Origin: Bin5 sp963662575 | Lineage (GTDB): Bacteria > Chloroflexota > Anaerolineae > Caldilineales > Caldilineaceae | DNA length: 64,000 nucleotides | Reading direction: 5' to 3' | NCBI GenBank assembly: GCA_963662575.1 | Contig: OY759723.1 | Coordinates: forward strand, 2,604,001 to 2,668,000 | In this document: one piece after another, positions 27,001 through 33,791 of the stretch | Layout of the letters: every line of letters starts with the position of its first letter | How positions within the stretch are numbered: position 1 is the first letter of the stretch | Notes under the pieces: generated by a model | The model's database searches: none | Seen by the model: the letters and a program-made list of their open reading frames with translations, nothing else | What the model was told of the DNA's origin: nothing | Made by a program: the position numbers and the translations under genes

Positions 27001-27039
27001 CGCAATCCATAGGTATGCAAGCCGTAAAGCCAGCTTCAT
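24010..27039 (-). CDS. Secreted LysM and FG-GAP-type repeat protein
   Basis: This 1009-residue protein has a signal peptide (LAYLWIALLCLLQIVSVSAQ). Two LysM domains follow at about 32-77 and 86-132 (YIVQPGDSWPLVAQRVGL, YIVQRGDGWISVSEKFGL). A low-complexity Ser-Thr-Glu linker comes next, then FG-GAP/VCBS-like calcium-type motifs (DLNADRVDDAVLVF, DINADGLTDVVW, DLNEDGLEDLIA, DANEDGKADLIW) interleaved with TPR-like helical stretches. LysM domains bind peptidoglycan or related glycans, so the protein is likely cell-surface attached. ATG follows AGGAGAGTCCA. The function beyond binding is unknown. Confidence 0.85.
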   Translation of the reverse strand: MKLALRLAYLWIALLCLLQIVSVSAQESGYTYIVQPGDSWPLVAQRVGLTVDELQAANPDSVRANGWLIVGENLFIPWSPDWEEQYYIVQRGDGWISVSEKFGLPIEILQGANPSAQRANNSLIVGERLLIPGLLPTPTVAPTESSTETSTETSTEASTETPTETSTETSTETSTRAPVEILPPTATPTPVLDLLAILSTEGEPAPFFVPRISLPLPTRVTLPPCPDVPDDLGQTLTALFRIPTFNRHAQLTSFLSDCGAEFQILVNADLNADRVDDAVLVFTNAYGLRTGTDSAQPDSKNAAGQQELVILDGGQAHSLSYAIAATGKVELLATQDINADGLTDVVWTDTVCGSNSCFVTVHVRSWDGVAWRDWTKGTITMASANVSLVTSSKPGRPKEIRLTGGQYAGADAGPQRTRTVIWTSTDGAPYAFGSERMAPSLCLYHTVIDANHAMADEIYLEKAQWLYTDAVQNQNLQACGNRSDELSELRSFSLFRLALIAGYLSDPELAEARVQRLAATYNKQIYAEVAVRWLAAYQQGGDAQAACETVYDFAAVTPEVVDILADYGYANPTFTAEKVCPTLSIQLTEGPDPRLTQVEGLPGCPQTSADYLAVLPEVISGLSLGQTSVQEGGSDQQKADILRLRTLVDAWLQACDAMSGERGALLIFDLNEDGLEDLIAMPTSISDEGFGRGGADGVVLVLHQRDDGSFQTAYAPEVEGQPKFLAIGDANEDGKADLIWQVERCTTFCLVTVNAISWDNEAGTYLPVIGAGATIIEGTVLVDMIDEESPVLPRVRRLWLTGGVSGTDEKGLNIPHTEIWYSMDGLPLRRFTWSYDRANDASNCLGLRLIEANAALHAAGPEGNRASYAAAIELYRATLESTDLKPCSVQGTDPEEEVVMLRGLANFRLVQALTLNNERAEAESLLDTLEEDQPEDKYTNAARAWLRAYTSVPNPVAACAAVMSIFLDSPELWQITEEFGRDHPSLNMRQVCYTPSSGEEFEFRLTPNW
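26515..26615. repeat. 12 bp in-frame repeat encoding a Ser-Thr-Glu linker
   Basis: About eight to nine copies of GTCGATGTCTCG (minus strand reading Thr-Glu-Thr-Ser) lie between the LysM domains and the FG-GAP region. The unit keeps the frame, so copy-number change would lengthen or shorten the linker without breaking the protein. Two copies carry one-base changes. Confidence 0.9.
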
Positions 27040-28016
27040 TGGACTCTCCTGCGGCCTTTAGCCGCCGGTTCCTGATTCGCGATTGGCAGACGCACACCGA
27101 CAACCAGGAACCTAAAACCAGTTTCGATTCACCTTGAAGATTTGCTTAATCCGGTAATGCTTACGAGAGGGCGAGACGCCCCGCCTCATAGACATATGCT
27201 GCGTGTAAGATCTTGGCGGTCGACGGCCTCTACATCGACATTCGTAGACATACTAATCAGTATACTTCGTGTCAAACTCGTGGACAAGCAATGCTCTCAC
27301 CGTTCATGTGATGTGTGTTCATTGTAAGGAGTGAAACTCTGGCCCACCTGCTCAGGCTGACTTTCCTCAAAAGTCGATCCAGGTTTAATTGCTTGCTCCT
27401 TGCCCAGGAATCTTGCGGCGAGTGGAGCGGCACATGCCGGACCAAGATACGGTTGGTGGTGCAGGGAGGCTCGGCCGGGCCTTGCAATCCGCATTCGCGA
27501 TCTATTGGCAGTCTTTTGGGGTCTTGCCGGGGAGAACGGGCTGAAGGTGGAATCAATTTTCAATAAATAGACCAGCATACCTACAGTTAACTTTTTCTTC
27601 TGGCACAAAATAAGAGCCAGAGTATCTGAAAAAACATTTTTGCTGGCTGGGAGCCAGCGCGTCGGCCATTTCAGTCAACCTGAAACTCAGCAACTGTATT
27701 GGGAAGCCTCAGCCCGATTTCTGCAAGGACAAGGTATGAAAAATATACCTGATCCTGAGGTACAGGGCAAGGTAAGTATCGGCGTAGCCGTCGCCTTGGC
27801 TTACTGCAGGGGCGAGATACGCACCCATTTCACCTAGCTCCATCGCACACTATTCTGCTGGAACTGGACAACATACCGTTTCCTGGTGAGGCAAGGCGGG
27901 AAGTACGGGCATGTCAGCGGCGGGCTGGCTCTCGGTGGGCCGCTCGCCCCAAAAATAACACAATCGGATTCCCCAGGCGCTTGGTGGGACTCAACGCCAG
28001 CGGGTACAATTCAGGG
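27040..28016. other. Gene-free spacer, 977 bp
   Basis: The only short reading frames here lack recognisable domains or ribosome-binding sites. A 7 bp hairpin (arm GCTGGCT, loop GGG) lies at 27642-27658 without a T-run. A TACAAT -10 candidate lies just before the downstream gene. No tRNA, repeat array or transposase remnant was recognised. Base composition is slightly more AT-rich than the neighbouring genes. Confidence 0.5.
28006..28011 (+). promoter_or_regulatory. Candidate -10 box (TACAAT) implying a leaderless mRNA
   Basis: TACAAT ends only a few bases before the ATG of the downstream gene. A TTGGTG element sits about 18 bp upstream as a possible -35. Transcription from this promoter would begin at or next to the start codon. 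There is also no Shine-Dalgarno, which fits a leaderless transcript. Confidence 0.35.
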
Positions 28017-29468
28017 ATGAATTCGAAGGTTGAAATCGAACTGACACACGTAGCTGCGACAGGAGAAGCATTTGGCCGTGACGAGGAAGGCCGGGTCATC
28101 CTTGTCGCTGACGCCATCCCGGGGGAGACTGTCGAAGTCGAAATTGTCGGCGAAGCAGAAGGCTGGCGGCGAGGCATCCTGCGCACGGTGGTGAAGGCCA
28201 GCTCAGACAGGGTGGTGGCTCCCTGTCCCCACTTTGGGCCGCGTCTACCGGTGAAGATGGCCGACGGCAAGCTGGTCAACCCGTCCTGGCAGCTCGCCGG
28301 GTGTGCCGGCTGTCAGTGGCAACAGATCGATTACGAGCGCCAACTGTCGCTGAAGCGGGAGATCGTCGTCAACATACTGGCCCGCGAAGGAGGCCTTGGC
28401 AAAGCGCGCAAACAGAGCAGGCAGATCGCCGAACAACTGGTGGCAGAAGTGATCGCTCTCGGAGCGCATGAGGAGGACTCTTTCAATGGTGCGCCGGCCG
28501 TTCTGGATTTCGGTTTCCGCACGCAAATGCGATTTAACTTCGCACAATCAGAAAATCTGACCCTTGCCGGGCGCGACGGTGAACATGTAGCCATTGACGC
28601 TTGTCCGCTGCATCACCCACAGTTGGCCGAACTATTCGCTGGATTCCGAAATGATGGGAACGGGGAAGACAGAGCAGAGGAAGAGGAACTTACTCCAGAA
28701 TCCGGACTTCCTGCCGTGGAAAACGTGACGCTCGCCGTAGGCGGTACAGCTGATTCCCTGAGCGAGACGGCTAAAGGTGTGCTCCTCCTGCACAGCGACC
28801 GCGACGACCCGCCCAGCCTGGAAATAGAACTGCCCGTCAATGTTTTTCTACTCCACGAGGGTGATGAACCTTCGCTGGAGTTGCTGGTAGGCGACTGGAG
28901 TTACAGCTTGCAAGTAGAGGGGCGTCAGCTAACCGCTTACCCTTCGGTCGGCGGCGGCGTTCGCAGCGGACACCTGCTGGCCGAGGAAGTCGTGGCGGCT
29001 GTGGCAGCTGAAATGCTCGAATTGAAAACATTCGAACACCTCCTGGAACTATGGGCCGGAATCGGCGCCCGCGCCGTCATTTTGGCCGACCAGGCCGCCA
29101 CAATCGTCGCCGTTGAAGAGGCAGAACTGCTCGCAGCCGCACTGCGGGCCAATCTGGACGGGCTGGACAATGCCGACGCCTGGCTCGGCGAGATGCTGCC
29201 GACGATAAGGAAGCTGCGTCGCGGCGAATACCATTTTGATGCCGTATTGCTCTCGCCGCCTGATGGGGTCATCGAGCCGGAGCTGTTTTCCCTGCTCACG
29301 CGTATGCGTATACGTCGCTGCGTTCTGGTTACGGACGAGCCCTCACGCCTTGCGCAGGCACTGGCCGACGTTGACGAGGCGGGATATCGCCTCACGGCTG
29401 TGCAGCCGATCGATCTTCAGCCTCATCAACCAGGGGTGACGCTCGTCGCCCGCTTTGACAGGAAGTGA
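28017..29468 (+). CDS. RlmD/TrmA-like RNA methyltransferase homologue, catalytic residues replaced
   Basis: This 483-residue protein has an N-terminal TRAM domain (VEIELTHVAATGEAFGRDEE) and the 4Fe-4S cysteines C70, C96, C99 and C196 of the RlmD/RlmCD group. It also has a C-terminal SAM-type fold with LELWAGIG. In m5U methyltransferases the C-terminal part has DPPR and a nucleophilic Cys in VSCNPATLARD. Here these read SPPD (413-416) and VTDEPSRLAQ, with Asp at position 440 where the Cys should be. It is therefore probably not an m5U methyltransferase, although cluster and RNA-binding regions remain. The start is ATG without a clear Shine-Dalgarno. Confidence 0.82.
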   Translation: MNSKVEIELTHVAATGEAFGRDEEGRVILVADAIPGETVEVEIVGEAEGWRRGILRTVVKASSDRVVAPCPHFGPRLPVKMADGKLVNPSWQLAGCAGCQWQQIDYERQLSLKREIVVNILAREGGLGKARKQSRQIAEQLVAEVIALGAHEEDSFNGAPAVLDFGFRTQMRFNFAQSENLTLAGRDGEHVAIDACPLHHPQLAELFAGFRNDGNGEDRAEEEELTPESGLPAVENVTLAVGGTADSLSETAKGVLLLHSDRDDPPSLEIELPVNVFLLHEGDEPSLELLVGDWSYSLQVEGRQLTAYPSVGGGVRSGHLLAEEVVAAVAAEMLELKTFEHLLELWAGIGARAVILADQAATIVAVEEAELLAAALRANLDGLDNADAWLGEMLPTIRKLRRGEYHFDAVLLSPPDGVIEPELFSLLTRMRIRRCVLVTDEPSRLAQALADVDEAGYRLTAVQPIDLQPHQPGVTLVARFDRK

Positions 29469-29535
29469 CAGTCGGCAGCAACTGAACAGCGGCAGGACGC
29501 TAGTATCCATTTCAACAGCCAGTTGGAAGAATCTC

Positions 29536-30393
29536 ATGAGTGATCCAATCCAGATCCGAACACTGACATCGGTTGAAGACTGCCGCCGCGTACAGGTAGT
29601 GCAAGACCTTGTCTGGGGTGGTGGGCACGGCGATACGATGTCGATCCACGTGCTGGTCACGCAGTCCAAGAGTGGCGGTCTGCTGCAGGGGGCATTCGTC
29701 GATCACGGCGCCGAGGAAACGGAAGGGATGATCGGCTTTTCCTTCGGCTGGCCGGCTTTTGGTCTCGACAGTTCAGGCGAGCGAACGCTCAAGTTTTGCA
29801 GTCATATCATGGGTGTGTTGCCCGCATGGCACGGCCGCGGCATTGGCCTGCGGTTAAAACTGTTTCAGCGTGAAGAGTTGCAGCGTCAGGATTGGACCGA
29901 CTGGGTTACATGGACGTTTGATCCGCTGCAGCGCGTAAACGGGCGGCTCAATATCAGCAGGCTGGGGGCCCTCAGTACGACCTACGTGCGCAACGTCTAT
30001 GGCGAGATGACAGACAGCCTTAACGCCGGTATGCCGACCGATCGCTTTCAAGTGGACTGGTATCTGAACAGTCCCAGAGTACAGCAGGCACTTTCCAGTG
30101 CTCGTATTCCGCCGGCGTGGCCCACCGAATCCCTGCAACGCGGGCGTACGCGCTCGCTGGGCGATGGCAGTCCGCGGGCGCCGTTGTCACCGCCGCCGCC
30201 GGATGGCCGCCCTTATGCCCTCCCCCTGCCCGACAGTGTCGACTCTCTGCGCAGCTATGGCGGCACACTGCTGTTCGACTGGCGCTTTTTTGTACGACAG
30301 GCGGCCGAAGACTGTTTTGGGGCCGGCTATGCCTTGGTGGACTGTATCATGATTGCAGAAGAGTGGCATTACATCTTTGCCATGCAGGATTAG
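29536..30393 (+). CDS. COG3375-type GNAT acetyltransferase
   Basis: The 285-residue product has an N-terminal GNAT core: RTLTSVEDCRRVQVVQDLVW, GFSFGWPAFG and VLPAWHGRGIGLRLKL, which includes the acetyl-CoA loop (Q/R-x-x-G-x-G/A). A tail with DWVTWTFDPLQRVNGRLNI and RLGALSTTYVRNVYG is characteristic of the COG3375 family. Its substrate is unknown. The start at MSDPIQIRTL is preferred because an upstream extension adds no conserved sequence and GGAAGA precedes this ATG. Confidence 0.8.
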   Translation: MSDPIQIRTLTSVEDCRRVQVVQDLVWGGGHGDTMSIHVLVTQSKSGGLLQGAFVDHGAEETEGMIGFSFGWPAFGLDSSGERTLKFCSHIMGVLPAWHGRGIGLRLKLFQREELQRQDWTDWVTWTFDPLQRVNGRLNISRLGALSTTYVRNVYGEMTDSLNAGMPTDRFQVDWYLNSPRVQQALSSARIPPAWPTESLQRGRTRSLGDGSPRAPLSPPPPDGRPYALPLPDSVDSLRSYGGTLLFDWRFFVRQAAEDCFGAGYALVDCIMIAEEWHYIFAMQD

Positions 30394-30708
30394 GCGCCTG
30401 CCAAGCGCTCCTCAAATGGCGTCCGATTGGTAAATGGCTGCAGATTTGGTCCAGAGAGCAGCGGGTGGGGAACTTTTCCCAAAAAATTGACGCATTCCTC
30501 CGTTTTCGGTATACTTTCCCTGCTTGCAGAGATAGAGAATTGTCTGAACCGTGATTTGTTTGGTTCTCGTGATCGACATGATGAGCGGCCGACGCCTTGC
30601 CGGGCGCACAGCGACCAATCATGGCGTTCAAGCAGATCGGATAAGTTGCAGTCAGACCTTTAGGTGAATCACAATTTCTGACCTTCATGAACACAGAAAG
30701 GATTCCAC
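30394..30708. other. sodN upstream region, 315 bp, no gene
   Basis: No reading frame with recognisable content is present. The stretch holds one strong sigma70-like promoter (separate entry) and about 190 bp of presumed leader before sodN. No known riboswitch was recognised. Confidence 0.6.
30487..30515 (+). promoter_or_regulatory. Strong sigma70-like promoter for sodN
   Basis: TTGACG at 30487-30492 and TATACT at 30510-30515 are separated by exactly 17 bp. Each box differs from consensus at one position. It is the best promoter match noticed in the window and points toward sodN, giving a long 5' leader of roughly 190 nt. Confidence 0.65.
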
Positions 30709-31161
30709 ATGTTTCAGGAAGCCATTGCCAAGCTGATTGCCAAGACCGCGGTTGATACCGTCAGCGCCCACTGTGACGGCCCCTGCGGCGTCTACGACCC
30801 GGCCTCCGCCCGCATCGCCGCCGAAGCAGCGCTGTCGATGACCAAGAAGATTATTGATCTCGGCCCGGCAGAGTCTGCCGATCACAATACCTATTCCCGC
30901 TTCGTCAGCATCAAGGAACAGCAGGCGCACCTGGCCAAGGAAGAGCTGCTCATCCTCTGGACCGACTACTTCAAGCCGGAGCATCTGGAACAGACCCCGG
31001 ACCTGCATGACAAGTTCTGGAATGCTGCCAAGCTGTGCTCGGCCGTCAAGCAGGGTGTCGATGTGGACGCGGCCAATGATCTGATGGCCGCCATCGAGGA
31101 TATCCACAATGTCTTCTGGGGCTCGAAGAGCCGGGACGTAACCTACTACGTGGCCACCTGA
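30709..31161 (+). CDS. sodN: Nickel superoxide dismutase precursor
   Basis: This 150-residue protein has the nickel-hook motif HCDGPCGVY with H21, C22 and C26. The 20 residues before H21 form the leader that must be cut so the His amino group can bind nickel. The remainder is the four-helix bundle of SodN, which converts superoxide to oxygen and hydrogen peroxide as a hexamer in the cytoplasm. The maturation protease gene follows, with an intrinsic terminator between the two. The length matches the family. Confidence 0.96.
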   Translation: MFQEAIAKLIAKTAVDTVSAHCDGPCGVYDPASARIAAEAALSMTKKIIDLGPAESADHNTYSRFVSIKEQQAHLAKEELLILWTDYFKPEHLEQTPDLHDKFWNAAKLCSAVKQGVDVDAANDLMAAIEDIHNVFWGSKSRDVTYYVAT

Positions 31162-31228
31162 TCCTGGACTGGTCAGAACCGGAAGGCCTGTGCCGACGGT
31201 TCACTACGTAGAAAGCAAAAAGGCAACG

Positions 31229-31260
31229 GCCGGATCCCTTACAGGATCCGGTCTTTTTTT
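31229..31260 (+). terminator. Intrinsic terminator between sodN and sodX
   Basis: The arms CCGGATCC and GGATCCGG enclose a CTTACA loop and are followed by TCTTTTTTT. The hairpin ends 11 bp before the sodX start, so sodX expression would depend on readthrough. This would keep the protease at a lower level than its substrate. Confidence 0.85.
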
Positions 31261-31270
31261 GGAGCCAAAG

Positions 31271-31636
31271 ATGAAAGGAGTGGTGCCCCGCAGCGGCTGG
31301 CGGGAAATGGCGATGTGGCTGATGCGCAGGCGGCGGCTCTTGCGAGTGACCGGCGACTCGATGGCGCCGACTTTGGCGGCCGGCGCGGTGGTGATGTTGG
31401 ATCCCGATGCCTACCATAGACGGAACCCGCGCGAGGACGAAATTGTCGTGGCGCGCCATCCGCGCCAAGCCGACTTGCGCATCGTCAAGCGGGTGACGGC
31501 TGTTATCGAGAGCAGGGCTGAAGGGGTGCTCCTCGTCCTCGCCAGTGACAACGCCGCAGCAGGCGCGGACAGTCGCGTATTCGGTCCGGTGGCAATGAAC
31601 CTTGTGCTGGGCCGGGTGATCAGTCGCCTTGGTTGA
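31271..31636 (+). CDS. sodX: Nickel superoxide dismutase maturation protease
   Basis: This 121-residue S26-type peptidase is inferred to cut the leader from SodN. It has the catalytic Ser in VTGDSMAPTL (S30) and the general-base Lys in IVKRV (K73), plus the short length typical of SodX. The ATG chosen follows the terminator. An earlier in-frame start would run through the terminator hairpin and adds nothing conserved. Its position directly after sodN is the usual arrangement. Confidence 0.9.
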   Translation: MKGVVPRSGWREMAMWLMRRRRLLRVTGDSMAPTLAAGAVVMLDPDAYHRRNPREDEIVVARHPRQADLRIVKRVTAVIESRAEGVLLVLASDNAAAGADSRVFGPVAMNLVLGRVISRLG

Positions 31637-31692
31637 GGGAACAGAACTTACGAGAGGAGGTTGGAAACCTGCATCCTGCGACTGGCTACACT

Positions 31693-32640
31693 CTACCTGC
31701 GCTGCCGGGGGTCAAGCGCGTCGCGCAGACCGTCGCCGATGAAATTGATGCTGAGAATCGTGAGGGAGATGAACAGTCCAGGCCAGATGACCAGCCATGG
31801 ATTCTGGGTGATGAAATCTTTGTTCTCAAACAGAAGCCGCCCCCACGTAGGCACATTGGAAGGAAAGCCCAGGCCCAGAAAAGAAAGCGCCGACTCCGTC
31901 AGAATGGCCGCAGCCACGCCCAGCGTTGCCGAAACGATAATCGGACTGAGAACGTTTGGCAGGATATGCTGCCACAGAATCGAATGCTCGCGCGTGCCCA
32001 CGCTGACCGCGGCTTCCACGAACTCCTTCTCCTTGATCGACAGCACCGAGCCGCGCACGACCCTGGCCGTCGGCATCCACCCCAGGATGCCGATAACAAG
32101 CACAACCAGCAGAAAAATGCCCAGTTCCGGGCCGAGCACCGCCTTGAGCGAGTCTCGGAACAGCATGATGATGACCAGCAGAAGCGGAAGGCTGGGCAAC
32201 GCCAGCATCAGATCGGTGAAGCGCATCAGGGGGTTGTCCAGCCGCTGGAAGAAACCAGAAAGAACGCCAACGAGGGTGCCAAAGGTGATCGAGACAAACA
32301 TGGCGAACACGCCCACTGCGAGCGAAATGCGTCCTCCGAAGAGATTGCGGGCCAGCGTGTCCCGCCCCAAATCGTCGGTGCCAAGTCGGTATTTCACCGA
32401 CGGCGGCTGGTTGATCGAGTCAATGTCATCGACGATAAAGCTGTACTCCGGGTCCACGGTGTAGACGACCGGCCCAACCAGTACGGCGAAAACCAACACC
32501 CCAAGCACGAACACGCCAAAAATTGCCAGTGTGTGGCGGCGAAAACGCAGCCATACATCCCCCCAGAGGGTTCGATGCTGGCGTTCTGGCAGCTCTACTG
32601 CCAGTTTATCAGCGGATGCCGTTTGCGTGCGGACGGCCAT
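31693..32640 (-). CDS. Dipeptide/oligopeptide ABC transporter permease (DppC/OppC type)
   Basis: This 315-residue protein has an N-terminal cytoplasmic stretch, six predicted membrane segments and the OppC-type N-terminal segment YRLGTDDLGRDTLARNLFGG. The EAA loop reads EFVEAAVSVGTREHSILWQH. It forms the import channel with the DppB-type permease encoded just upstream. ATG at MAVRTQ follows TGGAGTGAAC. No ATPase gene follows, so the transporter must borrow ATPases encoded elsewhere. The gene converges with sodX. Confidence 0.88.
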   Translation of the reverse strand: MAVRTQTASADKLAVELPERQHRTLWGDVWLRFRRHTLAIFGVFVLGVLVFAVLVGPVVYTVDPEYSFIVDDIDSINQPPSVKYRLGTDDLGRDTLARNLFGGRISLAVGVFAMFVSITFGTLVGVLSGFFQRLDNPLMRFTDLMLALPSLPLLLVIIMLFRDSLKAVLGPELGIFLLVVLVIGILGWMPTARVVRGSVLSIKEKEFVEAAVSVGTREHSILWQHILPNVLSPIIVSATLGVAAAILTESALSFLGLGFPSNVPTWGRLLFENKDFITQNPWLVIWPGLFISLTILSINFIGDGLRDALDPRQRR

Positions 32641-32708
32641 GTTCACTCCAGAGGCCAGCAACTCGTGACGACTGGCCAGGTAACCCAGTGACTAAGGGCC
32701 ACTGCAGT

Positions 32709-33725
32709 CTAACTGTATCGGATACGCGGGTCGAGTATGCCATAGGCAACATCGGCAACCAGATTGAAAACGACGATCAAGAAGGCAAAGATAAAGGTGA
32801 CGGTCTGCACCAGAGGAATGTCATTGAGTTGAATCGCGCCGATGAGAAGGGCGCCCAGGCCATTTACGCGGAAGATCTGTTCAGTAATGATGGCGCCGCT
32901 GAAGATGGCGGGAATGCCCAACGCGATCAGGGTGACGACAGGGATCAGGCTGTTGCGCAGGATGTGGCGGATGACGACATATCGTTCATGAAATCCCTTG
33001 GCCGTCGCCGTGCGTACGTAGTCCATCGGGATGTTGTCTAGCATTGACGAGCGCGTAAAGCGGGCCAGCGTCGCCGCCTGGAAAAAGCCGAGAACGGCCA
33101 CGGGCATGGCGCTCTGCTTCAACTGCTGGACAAAACTGTCCCAATCCACAACCTGAAGATTTGTGTCGTATATCATTGGAAACCACTTGAGTTTCACGCT
33201 GAACAACAGAATCATCAGGAGGCCGGTGAAAAAGGTCGGGATCGAATAACCGACGAGAGAGAAGAAGGTCCCGGCCTGGTCGAAGATCGAGTATTGGCGG
33301 ATTGCGGAGATTACGCCGACAGGCACTGCGATCGCAATCGCGACCAGATAGGCCAGCCCCACAACCCATAGCGTTTGCGGCATACGCTCTACGATCATAT
33401 CCATGACAGGAACACCGCGACTGCCCCAGGAGGTTACCCGGATACGCTTCTCGGTATCGCCGATCTGGATGTCAAACGCATTCTCGATCAGAGACAACGG
33501 CTCATTGACAAAGAATTGGCGCATCCACAGCGTATACTTGACAGGCAAGGGTTCATCCAGCCCCATCGCCTTGCGAATCTGTTGGCGGACTTCAGGGCGA
33601 ATGGTTTCTGGCAGTTGACTGGTCGGATCACCGGGCGCGAGGTCCAACACCGCAAAGATCACAAAACTGATTGCGATGAGGGTTGGGATGATGGTCAAAA
33701 CGCGACGTATGAGGTAACGGCCCAC
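32709..33725 (-). CDS. Dipeptide/oligopeptide ABC transporter permease (DppB/OppB type)
   Basis: The 338-residue product begins MGRYLIRRVLTIIPTLIAI, the standard DppB/OppB opening, and has six predicted membrane segments with the EAA loop YVRTATAKGFHERYVVIRH. It carries a larger periplasmic insertion (about 75-115) than E. coli DppB, seen also in other distant homologues. It lies between the substrate-binding protein and the second permease in a minus-strand operon. Confidence 0.88.
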   Translation of the reverse strand: MGRYLIRRVLTIIPTLIAISFVIFAVLDLAPGDPTSQLPETIRPEVRQQIRKAMGLDEPLPVKYTLWMRQFFVNEPLSLIENAFDIQIGDTEKRIRVTSWGSRGVPVMDMIVERMPQTLWVVGLAYLVAIAIAVPVGVISAIRQYSIFDQAGTFFSLVGYSIPTFFTGLLMILLFSVKLKWFPMIYDTNLQVVDWDSFVQQLKQSAMPVAVLGFFQAATLARFTRSSMLDNIPMDYVRTATAKGFHERYVVIRHILRNSLIPVVTLIALGIPAIFSGAIITEQIFRVNGLGALLIGAIQLNDIPLVQTVTFIFAFLIVVFNLVADVAYGILDPRIRYS

Positions 33726-33748
33726 GGCATATGTTAGGAGAGAATGAC

Positions 33749-33783
33749 GAAGAGTGAGGAGAGAGAAACTCTCCTCACTCTTC
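33749..33783 (-). promoter_or_regulatory. 15 bp perfect hairpin between SBP and permease genes
   Basis: GAAGAGTGAGGAGAG and its exact reverse complement enclose an AGAAA loop. On the minus strand no T-run follows, so it is not a standard terminator for the substrate-binding protein gene. Such intergenic stems usually protect the 3' end of the upstream message and allow more binding protein than permease to be made. Confidence 0.6.
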
Positions 33784-33791
33784 TTTTCAAA

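Noticed and set aside
27642..27658. Small hairpin as a terminator in the 27 kb spacer
   Set aside because: There is a 7 bp stem but no T-run on either side and no gene ending close by.
31633..32691. Plus-strand frame of 352 codons opposite the DppC-type permease
   Set aside because: It is very rich in Arg, Gln and Asp/Glu, typical of antisense to membrane-protein codons. The permease motifs are clear on the minus strand.
33749..33783. Terminator for the substrate-binding protein gene
   Set aside because: The T-run lies on the wrong side for minus-strand transcription, so it is described as a stabilising hairpin instead.
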